64,000 nt of DNA, from NCBI GenBank assembly GCA_963971425.1, contig OZ020517.1, forward strand, positions 25,748,668 through 25,812,667, in the 5' to 3' direction. Source of the DNA: Bryoerythrophyllum caledonicum (lineage: Eukaryota; Streptophyta; Bryopsida; Pottiales; Pottiaceae). The translations under genes were made by a program, and so were the position numbers. This document shows, one piece after another, positions 20,596 to 32,545 of the stretch (within the stretch, counting starts at the first letter, position 1; each line of letters opens with the position of its first letter). The notes beneath the pieces are model-generated. The model was not told the origin of the DNA and searched no databases. It worked only from the letters and a program-made list of their open reading frames with translations.

Positions 20596-22396
20596 CTACT
20601 CATTGCGGAAGAAGTCCCATGAGGTTTCCAGGTTGTAAGGCGATCTTTTCAACATGTCTACCACATGCGTGACGGTGGATCGCTCTAGTGGATCAGGTTT
20701 CAACAACTCATCCATACTTTGCTCAAACCGACGCGACAATGAACTTGGATTTTTGTTCTTCTGGAACAAGCTTGAAGAGCAATCGCGGTTGTAAATCCTC
20801 CTTGCCAAGTACCCCATTGCATACGCCTCAGATCTATGGTTGTGTTTATCCTTTATTCCCATTCTTCTCGGTGATGTTGGCGTTCCGGGCTTGCCATACA
20901 CATGGAATAGCTCAGGGGCCGCATGTTGGTATTTACCTCAGCCGTTGAGAATGTATCACGTCCATGATGCACATGAGTGCCCATGCTAAATATGCCCGAT
21001 TTTTGCGATAAATGCACAATTCTAGACGGGCATCGAGGTCGATTCCAGCACTTCTTAGAATGTCATCCTCATGTTCCTCTTCGTATTTTGAATCAATTCT
21101 CCAAACGGACGCGAGTGAGCCTCCGTTCCACCATAGAGTATATGACTCGTACGTTCTTCTATCGAGAAATTGAATCTTGATTACCCCCGCATGGTCCACC
21201 GGACTTGCTAGCGCCTCGATTGATCGTTTCTCCCGGTTCTTCATCTTCAAATCCTCCTTCATTGTCTTCCCTACGAACTCTATACTTGGTGGAATGCAGC
21301 TCACACCTTCGATGCTCACACGTCGCACAATTCCAAAGCCACCTTCATAGTTCCTCCCATCGAGTCCCTTTATCTCTGCCTCTAATGGGAGCCACACCAT
21401 CCCTTCGCGACCTCTCGTTGCAATTTGTGCGGACAAATCACGTTCAATCGAAGGGACATTTTGACTCACTCTCCCTCGAGGCTTGACTTTCATTACCCCC
21501 TCCTTGAATTTATCTAACTTCACCTTCAATTCTTCCCACCCAGATATCACACGACCTTCTTTTGTTAATACCTTGGCTTGTATCTCCCAAAGCGTTACCA
21601 CGGGGTTAAAAATGGCATTCTGAGTGTATTCCTTTACCCACTCTTTGTAAGAAAAATGGCGTTTGTCTTCGGCAAATGTTTCTTTGTTAGCAACGCCCTC
21701 GACAATTGTTTTCAATCTCTCCCCCAACGATTCCAATCCAGCAGCACCTCGATTCAAGTAGCATCTCTCCAGCTGACCCAAGTCATGGTCTTTATACCAT
21801 GATAATAACTCGGCGACAACCTTGGTCCTGAAAGGCTTGCTCATTTGATCTAGATGAGAGATCCTTTGCCTTTTCTTCCCACGTCCCGAGTCCTCCGAAT
21901 CTGCTGGTCGTTTGCCCCGTCTACGTCCTGTTGCGTCTGAAGGTTCGCTGGGAACTAAGGACTCTGATGGCGTTGGTACCACATTATGTGAAAGTGGTCG
22001 TACCGATGAGGCTCCACGCTCAGGATCAACACTGGAGCCACCTGAACTACGACCTCCAAGGTTTCGATCCCCAACCAAGCTTTCTGATCCTCGAGACCGC
22101 CTAGCTCCACGTCCTCCCCCCATAGATCCTCGTGACCCCCCGAGAGATCCTCGTGTACCTCGTGAATGTGATTGTGATCCACGAGAATTACTTTGTCCGA
22201 GAGCAAAAAATTCTTGGTTCATTCCGACGCCTCGTCTGCTACCTCTCTCGCTTGGTCCACCTCTGCTACCTTGGCCTCTTGCTAAGTTACCACCGCTAAC
22301 ATTGTCAGTAGTTGCAATAGCAGATGCAATTTCCACATGATAAGCTTCATGGAGTTGCATATCTGCATCTTGGTAATGCACCCTGTTGTCAGCCAT
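20596..22396 (-). pseudogene. RG-rich kinase-like protein lacking the catalytic core
   Basis: The main frame (22396-20933, 487 aa) starts MADNRVHYQDADMQLHEAYH. Residues about 35-130 are rich in RG/SRG repeats (GSRGGPSERGSRRG, GGSRGSMGGGRGARRS). A basic stretch, RRRGKRPADSEDSGRGKKRQ, may be a nuclear signal. The C-terminal part resembles a protein kinase N-lobe: YEGGFGIVRRVS as glycine-rich loop and EFVGKTMKED with the lysine. It then reaches MDVIHSQRLR, where a catalytic loop should follow, and meets a stop. In another frame, GKYQHAAPELFHVYGKPGTP (APE-like motif) and MDELLKPDPLERST continue to 20596. The HxD loop and DFG are absent, apparently deleted (about 25 codons) at 20933-20925, so no phosphotransfer is expected. 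It faces the RING gene at 23915 across array 2. Confidence 0.6.
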
Positions 22397-22604
22397 TGTG
22401 TGAAAAAATGTTAACCGGTTATCCAGTGTGCAACGTTTATGTGAGTGAGTCTAGCAAAAAACTGCAAGGGTTTCCCCGCAATTCGTCACTCCAAACTCCT
22501 GTACCGTCGAAACCCGTGCAACGCTGCTCACGCAACAAGGTCTCGGGTTCCCATTGGGCAAGGAGTGGAGGGCAAAAAGTGAAATTGTCAATGGCCTCGT
22601 TGCC

Positions 22605-22612
22605 TTTATATA
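22605..22612 (-). promoter_or_regulatory. TATA box (TATATAAA) of the kinase-like gene
   Basis: GGCCTATATAAAGGC on the minus strand, about 210 bp before the ATG at 22396 and about 35 bp from the edge of the G-rich array. Confidence 0.6.
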
Positions 22613-22646
22613 GGCCCCGACGGGTCGCGAACATTGGAAACCACAC

Positions 22647-23465
22647 GGACGGGTCGCGGACGGGTCGCGGACGGGCCGCGGATGGGCGCGGATTGGGAGC
22701 GGATGGGGATCGATGAGAGCGGATAGGGCACGGATGAGGAGCGTACAGGGACTGCGGATGAGGGCTGCGGATGGTAATTGCTGATGGGGAGCGCGTATGG
22801 AGCGGATGGGTGCGGATATGAAGTGCAAACATGGGGTGCGGGTGGGAGCTGCGGGTGGGGAGCGGATGGGGGCGGGTGGGGAGCGGATGGGGGCGGGTGG
22901 GGAGCGGATGGAGGCGGGTGGTAAGCGGATGGAGGCGGGTGGGGAGCGGATGGAGGCGGGTGGGGAGCGGATGGAGGCAGGTGGTAAGCGGATGGGTGCG
23001 GATAGGCGCGGATGGGCATTGGACAGAGACTGCGGATGGGAGTTGCCGATGGGGAGCGGGTTGGGAGCGGATGGAGGCGGGTGGGGAGCGGATGGGGGCG
23101 GGTGGTAAGCGGATGGAGGCGGGTGGGGAGCGGATGGGGACGGGTGGTAAGCGGATGGGTGCGGATAGACGCGGATAGGCATTGGACATGGACTGCGGAT
23201 GGGAGTTGCCGACGAAGAGCGGGTTGGGAGCGGAAGGAGGCGGATGGGGGTGAGTGGTGAGCGGATGGGGGCAGACAGGGACTGTGGATGGGAGCTGCGG
23301 ATGGGGAGCGGGTGGGGAGCGGATTTAAGCGGGAGAGGAGCGGATGGATGCGGATAGGCGTGGATGGGTGCACATAGGCGCGGATGGGGAGCGAACAGGG
23401 ACTGCGGATGGGAGCTGCGGATGGGGAGCGGGTGGAAAGCAAATGGGGCGGATGGGGGCGGACAT
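22647..23465 (+). repeat. GCGGATGG minisatellite array 2, shared by two divergent genes
   Basis: About 0.8 kb of GCGGATGGAGGCGGGTGGGGA-type units. Blocks of about 150-170 bp recur: GGACAGAGACTGCGGATGGG near 23020 and GGACATGGACTGCGGATGGG near 23184. Runs of three to five G separated by short loops meet the usual quadruplex rule. The array lies between divergent TATA-like motifs at 22605 (-) and 23476 (+). Confidence 0.85.
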
Positions 23466-23475
23466 GGCCGACGTG

Positions 23476-23483
23476 TTTAAAAA
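23476..23483 (+). promoter_or_regulatory. TATA-like motif (TTTAAAAA) of RING gene copy A
   Basis: It sits about 10 bp after array 2 ends. The following sequence (CTGACGCACTTGCCTC, GTTGACGGCG, GTGGTCCTTTTGAGG) is shared with the equivalent region of RING copy B, so the promoter/leader is homologous between copies. Confidence 0.5.
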
Positions 23484-23914
23484 GGAAGAGGAGTTCAATG
23501 TGGCCTCACTCTTTCTTACTCATCAGGACGCCCTGACGCACTTGCCTCTACGTTGACGGCGAGTGTGCGGGGTTTCAGATGGGGAAGTGGTCCTTTTGAG
23601 GTCCAAGATTCTTCCAAGGGGGGGAATTTTTGTCCTCAAACGCAACTGATCAGGTACAAAAGACATCAGATATTCCAAGAAGGGTTTAGGGTCTTAATAC
23701 TCCTAGGTAGCACTATTATGAAGTGCATGATTGGGACTTTATTTCAGCACTACTTTGAAGTGCAAGTAGTTGTGGTAGTTGTTATAGTTGTTTTAGTTGA
23801 GCAATCATTTGGAACTCTCATATCACAATAGATAATATCGCCAAGATAATAGGTTCAAACATAATATTGTTTTGTATTGCGGGAGCCCATAGAGGTTTCC
23901 AATAATTTTCCACC

Positions 23915-26298
23915 ATGCATAGTGGAGGTCGAGTTGTTAGTTCAGCGAAGAAGCTGAAGAGGAACCCTGCGGATTTGGAGCTTGAAGTATATCAAAATCG
24001 TGATATTCTAGGGGAACCTGGATGGGAAAGTGTTTGCGAGCCATGGACTGCCACAAATGCTATGGACTATATTAAGTTTGCGCATCTTGATAGATGGTCG
24101 CCGGAAGAGCTCCACAAGAAACATTGTTCAGCAAAGGCCGTTACATACCGCGACATCAAAGACGTGGATGTGAAGTGGAGGTTCCTCGAGATTCTACGTG
24201 CAATTTCCAACTTGGAGCGATGGCCCAAAAATAATATCCCTAGAAGTATCGCGGCATTAATGTATGCGGAACATCAATTGGGGAAGAGGGTGGATTGGTC
24301 AACGCTACACAAACGTTATTGTGGTGGGAAGATTCTTGGACGCCCCCTTTCTGCAAAGAAACCGGTAGAGATTCCAAGAAAATCCGTTCCTCAATGGTTC
24401 TGCAATAATCCAAGCTTGTTTGACGACCCTGATGAATCATTGCCAGTGGACCGAGAAGCACCTCCTAAACAAAAGAGGAAAGTAGTTAAGAGGACAAAAG
24501 TAGTGGATGCCCTTGAACAATCAATGCACGAGCTTGAAGTCACAGATGTGAGGCAGTCTGGCATCTATGTGAGTAATGAGATTAACGTGGAGTCAATGCC
24601 ATCTCCATTATCTATGGAGGTGACCAATGCGGATCAAAACGAAGCCATTCAGATATCAACAACATGCATGCCGCATGGTACTGTAAGTGACTATGGGGGG
24701 GTTGGCAAAACAGGAAGTGATGATGAATACGAACGACTGGGCGATGCAATCGAAGGAACAAAGGCAATGGTCAGTATTGGTGATTTGCAAGCTCATGCAA
24801 ACCCCAATATTCAGGATACGTGTGTTCAGTTGAAGGCGCAATTACAAGTGCTCCGCGTGGAAATTACAAGATTGGAATGCGATAGGGACGCTGCCGTAGA
24901 AGTTGCATTCAAAGCGTGTGTGCTAGAGTCAGAGAAGGACACCATGCTTGCCGAAATGGCCCTGTTACGCGATGAGCTCGACCATTCCAAGAATGATAAT
25001 GGAAATTATCAAGTTGAAATCGCAAGCTTGAAAAATGAACTAGAAGAAGTCAAAGCACAACATATTACAAACGAGGCGACATGTGCAAATTTCCAACGTG
25101 AGGTGGATGAATTAAAGGCAATTAGTGCAAACGACAAATCAAAGATAAATAAATTGACAACCTTAGTTTTAGAAACCATTGCCGAACGGGAAGAGATGAT
25201 GCTTCTAACGGTGTTTGCAGTGGCACGAGCACGGCAGTATGAGGCGGAATTCAAGAGCATTGTTGCCGAATGGACGTTGGAAAATAAATTGAGGACCCTC
25301 TTGCTCACATCGTGGCCTCTAGAGGAAACTATGTATTTGAAAAGTTGGGACAATAAGGAACCATCGATACAGACGAACAACAATAGCATTGATTGGAAGC
25401 ACATCACAGAAGACGATCATCATTGGAACATCAAGGATGTGCATGACTGTCCGCTAGATATGATGGGGAAGCCGTTGTGGCTAAAACCACATCCAATGAC
25501 ATCCGACGGATTGTCATGTCCTATTTGCGGAAATGCTTGGGGCCCAGAAGGGTGTTTTACGATTGGATCATGTGGCCATTCGTTCTATCCGCAATGTCTA
25601 ATCAAGAGTATGATTCGCTTACGTATGTGCAGTATCTGTAGAGCGCCATTACATCCACGTTTGTATCTGCAATTTGGCATCCAGGATTTCATGCCTAACC
25701 ATTGGGTGTATCACCAAGATGATTATGATTTTGAACTTGGCAACTTCAATGGGCACCCTGTTGAGTGGAGCTGGAAGCACAATATGTCAAAGGCAGAGGT
25801 GTGGCATAAGTTTGGGGGGGGGAACTTGGAAGATGATGCAGAGAAACTGATTCAAGCTGCGAATGAGATGTATCCTGACAACCCGTTTGGGTACGGCATG
25901 AAGATGTTTTTTATCAAACTATGGGATGGCATTGGAATCCTCAGAGGAAGGAGTTGGTGCACGGTTTAGGACCAAAACCATATTACAACTCATCTGGTGA
26001 GCGAGCGGTAGACAACTTGGAACTACGCAGAGCCTATCGTGGAACTCCTCTAGCTGAGAACACCGGTACAGAGGACTTGTTTTGGGAAGAACGCTACCAT
26101 CATAAACGACTACTGGTGGCGGCACTCGATGCCATACTGGATGAAGTTGCCCCGGAGGTAAAGGAATGGCTAAATGGTGGGGACATACCTCGATATTCGG
26201 AAATGGTGATTCGCCATGAACGCCATGGATATGGGACACGGAGTAATGTTCGTGCACAAGGCGGTGACTCCTCCAACCCTTCAAGACCGCAACAGTAA
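23915..26298 (+). pseudogene. Coiled-coil RING-H2-like protein, copy A (one frameshift)
   Basis: The first 684 codons (23915-25969) are open. A conserved N-terminal region (FAHLDRWSPEELHKKHC, DVKWRFLEILRAISN, RVDWSTLHKRY, VPQWF) is followed by a basic linker (PPKQKRKVVKRTK) and a long heptad-rich coiled coil (about residues 302-458). A RING-like domain follows (about 535-580: CPICGNAWGPEG, GSCGHSFYPQC, CSIC). The fifth zinc ligand, His in copy B, is Tyr here. After MKMFF the frame shifts in a T-run near 25908; one more T would restore the frame to 26298 (MGWHWNPQRKELVHG to NPSRPQQ), as in copy B, for about 794 aa. A single-base assembly error cannot be excluded, so the gene could be intact. 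RING proteins usually act as ubiquitin ligases; that is inference here. Confidence 0.75.
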
Positions 26299-29200
26299 TT
26301 TGCCAAGGTTTAGGCAAGGAAACCGGGTAATATGATCGGCAACAGATTCCCCCTTCAATTAGTATATTGGAAAATCCTTGTCCATATTGTTGCCATTATG
26401 GACATAGCCATATAGGTACAATAATTTATGAAGGGATATTTTTGCCTATTTTGAATTTATTAACCCCTTGAGGACCAAGTGTCAACAATGGGCTTTTTGA
26501 AAGTTCGGTCAGGTTCCTCGGGTGTACATTTCCAACATTCCACTTTCAAATTTTTATTGTAGAAGGACATTACTAAGACCTTGATAGGAGAACAATTTTT
26601 CCCTAAATCCGCCACTTAATGAAAAATTTAATAGGGTTTCCAATTTCAAATGGCAGAGCGGGTACTTCGGGCAACGAAAAAAAGTTCTAATAGGACACTC
26701 TATTGAATGTGAGTTTTTCACACATTGTCAGGCAAGGTACCAAAAAAACTTCTACTTTTCTAGAAGAAGAAGAAGAACGCCGATCTCCGAAGGAGGCCGG
26801 CGTGAATAAAGTGTATGTTCGATCCACTACTAAGACCATGCCCACTACTAAGACTATGACCATTAATTTCTTTAATAGAATCGTATATGCCATAGCCAGC
26901 TTTTTCTTTGCGCTAGTTTCCCCGACTAACTTGTTTAGGTGGTTTGAGAGAGCCATCGATATTATAACTGTATGCCGGGTCAAAATTTGGTGAGGTTAAG
27001 GTTTGGTAGTTTGGAAGGGGTGGGGGTGTTACAAGGTAATCTAATGTATTGTTGATGTAGTTTAGTTATGCCCATTTTTTGCCTCGGTTTACCGAAGTTT
27101 GTATACTTGATTATAGGGCTATTTTTGTGTATAGGTGGCGTATGTTTAGGGTTGTTGCTATGGCGTTGAGTTTGTGAAGTTGTTCTGGGGTGCCAAGGGT
27201 TTTATTTTGGTGGTGGGCACATATTATTTGTAATGTAGATGGTTCAATTTGTGGCTTTTTTAGCTCGGGTGGGATAGTGGGTTCTTCGTATAAAGTAAGT
27301 CTGCTTCAAATAATGCAATGACATGGGAGCCTAGAAATGGGCTTGATTTTTGGTTAAAGTTTTGGTACCAATTTATGTCCGGTGTGATAATGAGTGTAAT
27401 GTGTGGTGAGATTCGTTTTTGACCGCAATGCGGACCCAATGTAGTGCTTGTTGAGTTTCCTCCTCATTGTGAGGGTGAGCTATACCTTTACCGGGCCATT
27501 TGTGGTCAAAGGCCTTACCCAAGGACCCAAATATTAATCTATTTCAAATGGTGAATAAAACTTTTTTAATTTGGTGGAACATGTGACGGGGGAAGAGAAG
27601 TATGATTGTTCGATGTTGAAGGATGATATTAAGGAGTCTAGAATGAGTGTGGGTATTGTGTATTGTGCATTTTTGCGGGGATTATTTTTTTGAATACGAT
27701 ATTTATATCTTTGATATAGCCAAATTAGTTCGATTTCAAATGGTTGAGTTGTTGGTTCGATGTCTGTAGGAGTCTGTAGTTTCAAGTTATATTGGTTCCA
27801 TAGCCATTGGACAAAGGTATCTTGTATAGGTATTTTGTATATTGTTGGTATCTATAAGTTTTAAATGTTCATGGTGTATGATGTTATTAATAGGATATAT
27901 GTTGGGATTTTTGGGGATGTTTGTTGAAAGGGGGTGGTATGGGTGTGATGGGTTGGGGGGATGGATTGGTGGTAGGTTGGTAGTTCTTGGAAGGATGTTA
28001 TTGTTGGTGGTGACAAATGGGTCTTGGAGTATGTAGGAGTGTGGGTGTATGTTGATCGTAGTAGTGCATGTGGTGGGGCATGTTGGATGACAAAAAAGTT
28101 TTTTGGCAATATGTAAGGCATTTTTTATTAGTTTGGATGGGGTGAAGTGGAAGGTTTTGAAGTCCTCATTATTCATGATGTGTGTGCCATTTGGTAAAGT
28201 AATTTGTTTTAGTTTGAAAATAAGAAATGAGAGGATTTTTTGTAAGAGTTTTTGGGAGAGTTGGGCGTTGAGTGTGTTATGGTTTAGTGTTTCTTGATGC
28301 CATAATATTTCTAATGATGTTTGATCAAGGATCTACTTTTCTACATAAATCTTAGAGATCTTTTCATATTCAAATTTTCTTTTTTTCCACAACAATATGT
28401 GGTGTAAGCCTTCCTATTTAACATTCGGATTATCAATTTACAACATATTTACTTCACAAAAAAATTAAAGCATGAATTGGCAAATTTTGAACCTCAATCC
28501 TTGCACAACTGTTTTGAATATGCTACACTCATTTGCCTCTAAAAATTGGTGAATAAGGAACTAATATCATGCTGAATATGATGGTAATGGATTTGGACCT
28601 TTAATAGTGAAAAAAGTTGACACCAAATGAAGTCATCCGCGCTGATCCACTAAACGTAGGGAAGAAAATGAACCATTTGCTTGACTTCAAACACTATAAT
28701 CTTTCAATCCGTGCGGTCAAAGTTTATGAAATTTTGAGAGTATGTTGCTTAATAAGTCTTAATTGAGATCCTAAGGTCAAAACTAGTAATATTATTTCTT
28801 TTCACATCGTTACAAACTATTTGTCTTTAGTAGAAAATTGCATTTCATTCCTAGTCAAAAAATTTGCACATTGCCACACATTGTCTGGCAAGGAATCCCA
28901 AAAAACTCTTCTTTCCACCCATCCTTGTAACTTGTTCCAATGACAAGGACATGGAATCCCGGTGACATGGACAATGAATTCCAATGACGAGGGAGAGGGA
29001 GAGGGAGTGTGAGGGAAATTAAATATTATGCTCTTTTAAACAAAAAACACAAATAAAGAAGAAGAGAAGGACGAATTTATTCTGAATATACAAAAGTACT
29101 TTTGCTATGTTGAATCTAATGAAGGTAGTTCTAGTTATGCACATGACATACATTTCTTTGCAATACAAATTAGTGCACCTATGATATTAATGCACCAAAA

Positions 29201-29428
29201 GAAGCCTTTGAATCAATACCTTCAACACACCAAAGGACACATGATTTTACACAGAATATGACAGGTAGATATATTCATTGCAACACTGTACACCAAAAAA
29301 AAATCAGAAAATATCATCTAACGTTTTTCCTAAATATTTAATCGATGTTGAGACTATAGGCGCTCTATTGTTCGCTATCCGCATTGAGATTCACTTCCGC
29401 AGCATCTCAAGGCATGCCGCATTATTTA
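26299..29428. other. Region between RING copies; strongly G/T-skewed segment 27000-28320
   Basis: No recognisable gene. The + strand of about 27000-28320 is rich in G and T and poor in C. The longest open frames there are on the minus strand (28176-27787 and 27785-27534, in different frames) and encode Pro/Thr/Asn/Ile/His-rich low-complexity peptides without known motifs. A similar segment occurs on both sides: CACACATTGTCAGGCAAGG near 26720 and CACACATTGTCTGGCAAGG near 28877. Confidence 0.4.
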
Positions 29429-31555
29429 TCATGGTTGCGACGAGGATGCATCAGTACCGCGCGTTTGGTTTCCATGAGAAGCATTAGGCACTTCCATTCC
29501 CCGTCTCTGTAGGTTTCTCTCACGTTCTAGCCAAGCCTTGACTTCTGGGGAAATATCGTTTAATATAACGTCTAGTGCCGCGGCCCTCAGTAGTGCATGA
29601 TGGTATGTTCTTTCTTCAAGTAGATCCTCTTCTGCACTTCGAGCTTCTTGGATACGATCCAAACGCCGATATAATCGGTTGAATCCTACAGTGGTGAGCG
29701 CCTCCTCTCCCGCTGAGTTGTAATGCGGTCCGTTTCCCATTCCCGGCAATAACGTCATTCTCTTTCGATCGTAATGCCACCCCATTACGTTGTAGAAAAA
29801 CATCTTCAAGCCAAAATCCGGTGGTTGATTTGGATACATGCCCTCTACCGCCTTCATTAAATTCTCTGGATCATTTAATGTGCCAGCTTCCTCATTTGCA
29901 GCAATAAGTTGTGCGGATGAGACGTTGTATCTCCAATTCCACGTGACAGGTTGTCCGACATCAACGCCAATGTCAAAATCTGGGAAGTCTTCTGGGCGAT
30001 ACACCCAATGTCTTGGCATGAAATCCCGAAGGCCAAATTGAAGATACAAGCGGGCATAATAAGGCGATTTGCAAACCGTGCACGTACGCTTTTGTATCAT
30101 ATCCTCGATTAGACATTGAGGGTGGTACAAATGACCACATGATCCAAGCGTGAAGTACCCTTCTGGGCCCCACGGATTTTGGCAAATGACACACCGCGAT
30201 CCATCATTGGTCTTCTCATCCACGTGGCTCCATATTTTATGGACATCTCCGATGCCACCAACCGTCTCGTGAATATTCCATCAGTGGTCCTCTTCGACAA
30301 TACGCCCCCAGTCAATGCTACCGTTGGCCTTAAACACTGGTGGATCTATGTCTTCCCAATTGCTTGGATACATATCATCTAACGTTGGCCAAGACGTGAG
30401 TAACAATGTTCTCAGCCTACCATTGGTTGTCCATTCAGCAGAAATCTTTGCCAACTTTGCCTCGTACTGCTTCGCCTTTCTCGAAGCTAATACCGTTCCT
30501 AGCATCATGGTATCCCGCTCATTGTGGAGTTTGCTAACATCTCGTTGCAATTTAGTAACATCCGCCTCGTATTTCGATTTTCGAATGTTTGCTTCTTGTA
30601 ACTCGATGCACAACTGGGCCATGTTGGCAACCAAATCGTTCTTCTCTGCTTCCAACGTCAATGTTTTCATCGCCACTTCTCTTGCACGCTCCTCCATGAA
30701 TGCCTTGTACGCAGAAAATTCGGCATTTAATTCTTGGTATCGTTGCGCCGTGCCATCTATGATATTGATGCGCTCGATACCATGACCCACTACCTCGGTT
30801 TGTCCAAGCCCGGGAAGTTCACTTCCACCGCTAATTGGCGTGTTCGACTCCACATCCATTGCATCGGTGTTGTGGATGCCAAGTTCATCATATAACTCGA
30901 ATGGTAAAACCGCCACCTCTCGAGCTTTTGTTGCAGTAGCTCGTCTCTTTGGCAATTCTCGATCCGGTGGCAACGGTTAGTCCGGTGGATCAACCAAGCT
31001 ACTGTTGGTGCGGAACCATTGTGGAACCGGGTTCCTCGGAATGTCAATGATCGGTTGCTTTGCGGAAAGTAGCGGGCCAAGAAACTTCCCAACATTGCCA
31101 CCCGCGGTTATCGGTTGGTGAATTGTTGACCAATCAACCCGCTTGTGCAACACACACTCCGCATACACCATGGCTCCTATCCTCCTCGGAATGCTATTTT
31201 TGGGCCAACGTCCTTGGTGAGAGATGGCTCGTAAAACCTCCAAGAACCTCCACTTCAAATCCACGTCGGTAATGGCATTCCACGAGAGTTGTCTGTTGCG
31301 GCAATGCTCTTCGTGAGATTCCTCCGGGTACCACCGATCGAGATGCGCAAAACCAACCAGGTTGAAGGCCTGCTGACATGTCCATGGCTCTGGCACATCT
31401 TCCCATCCATTGTACGCCAATAGTTCCGTGTTTCTAAAAATATCCATCTTTAAAGGCACCCCTTTCTTCGGTTTCTTTGAGAAACCAACTTCCGTGCTTG
31501 GCGCATTTGGCCTCCTTCGGCCCGCATCATCTCCACCACCGCCTTGCATTGCCAT
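29429..31555 (-). pseudogene. Coiled-coil RING-H2 protein, copy B (two nonsense codons)
   Basis: Diverged homologue of copy A in the opposite orientation, about 708 codons in one frame with two stops: TAA at 30977-30979 (after SSLVDPPD) and TGA near 30284 (after GRIVEEDH). N-terminal blocks match copy A (FAHLDRWYPEESHEEHC, DLKWRFLEVLRAIS, RVDWSTIH, VPQWF). The coiled coil lies at about 30740-30460. The RING-H2 is complete: CVIC, CGHLYHPQC, CTVC, giving the pattern C-x2-C, C-x-H-x2-H-x2-C, C-x2-C. The C-terminal region (GWHYDRKRM, YHHALLRAAALDVILNDISP) also matches. Leader, TATA-like motif and G-rich array are homologous to those of copy A, so the whole transcription unit was duplicated or moved. 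Confidence 0.8.
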
Positions 31556-31980
31556 TTTTTTCCTCTAAAATCTCCACCACCACGAAATGCTTCTAGTCGC
31601 TATCCTATACTGATTGACTAAGCCAGTAAACTAACTATTCTAATATGAAAACCCTAGCTGTAACTAAACTCCCATAAACACCCTAAAACTAACTGCACTT
31701 CAAAATAGTGCTAAAATAACCCCAAGCATGCACTTCAAAATAGTATTGCGTAGGAGTGCATACAAATGTTTCTAAAAAAACCGGCCTTCGATAGATCTCT
31801 GACGTCTTCGGTACCTGTTCTGTTGCCTTTGAGGACAAATTCCCCCTTGAGGGAATCAATGTCCTCAAAAGGACCACTTTCCCACCTGGAAACCCCGCGC
31901 ACCCGCCGTCAACAAGGAGGCAAGTGCGTCAGAGTGCCCGAGAAAGTGGGAAAGAGTAACCTTGTTTTACTTCACCCTCT

Positions 31981-31988
31981 TTTTTATA
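31981..31988 (-). promoter_or_regulatory. TATA box (TATAAAAA) of RING gene copy B
   Basis: Minus-strand CGGTATAAAAAAGAGGG about 430 bp before the ATG and directly beside array 3. The downstream leader shares CTGACGCACTTGCCTC and GTTGACGGCG with copy A. Confidence 0.6.
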
Positions 31989-31994
31989 CCGTAG

Positions 31995-32545
31995 CCGCGG
32001 CCCATCATCCGCGACCTGTCCGCACCGGTCCACTTGGCCCATCCGCGGCCCGTCCCGAACCGTACGCTCCCACCCGCTCCCCATCCGCGCCCGTTTGCTG
32101 CCCATCCGCTCCCCACCCGCTCCCCATCCGCGCCCCATCCGCGCCCGTTCGCTGCCCATCCGCTCCCCACCCGCTCCCCACCCGCTCCTGTCCGCTGCCC
32201 ATCCGCGTCTCGTCCGCATATCCCAGCCTGCTCCCCATCCGCGCCCGTCCGCTGCCCATCCGCGTCTCCTCCGCATCTCCCAGTCCGCTCCCCATCCGCG
32301 CCCGTCCGCTGCCCATCCGCGTCTCGTCCGCATATCCCAGTCCGCTCCCCATCCGCGCCTTGTCCGCTTCCTAGTTCCCCTCATCCGGCCCCCATCCGCC
32401 CCCCGTTCCCGGCCCATCCGCGCCCATCCGCGCGCATCCGTGCCCCGTTCGCTTCCCCGTCCCCCTCCCATCCGTACCCATCCGCTGCCCATCTGCTGCC
32501 CATTCGTGCCGCATCCGCTTTCGAGTGTGCAACCCAGTCCGCTTC
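31995..32545 (-). repeat. GCGGATGG minisatellite array 3
   Basis: Same family as arrays 1, 2 and 4 but C-rich on the + strand (CCGCTCCCCATCCGCGCCCG units), so the G-rich strand is the coding strand of RING copy B, as in copy A. A block of about 65-75 bp recurs three times (GTCTCGTCCGCATATCCCAG near 32205 and 32320, GTCTCCTCCGCATCTCCCAG near 32264). The long open frames here are repeat translations. Confidence 0.85.
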
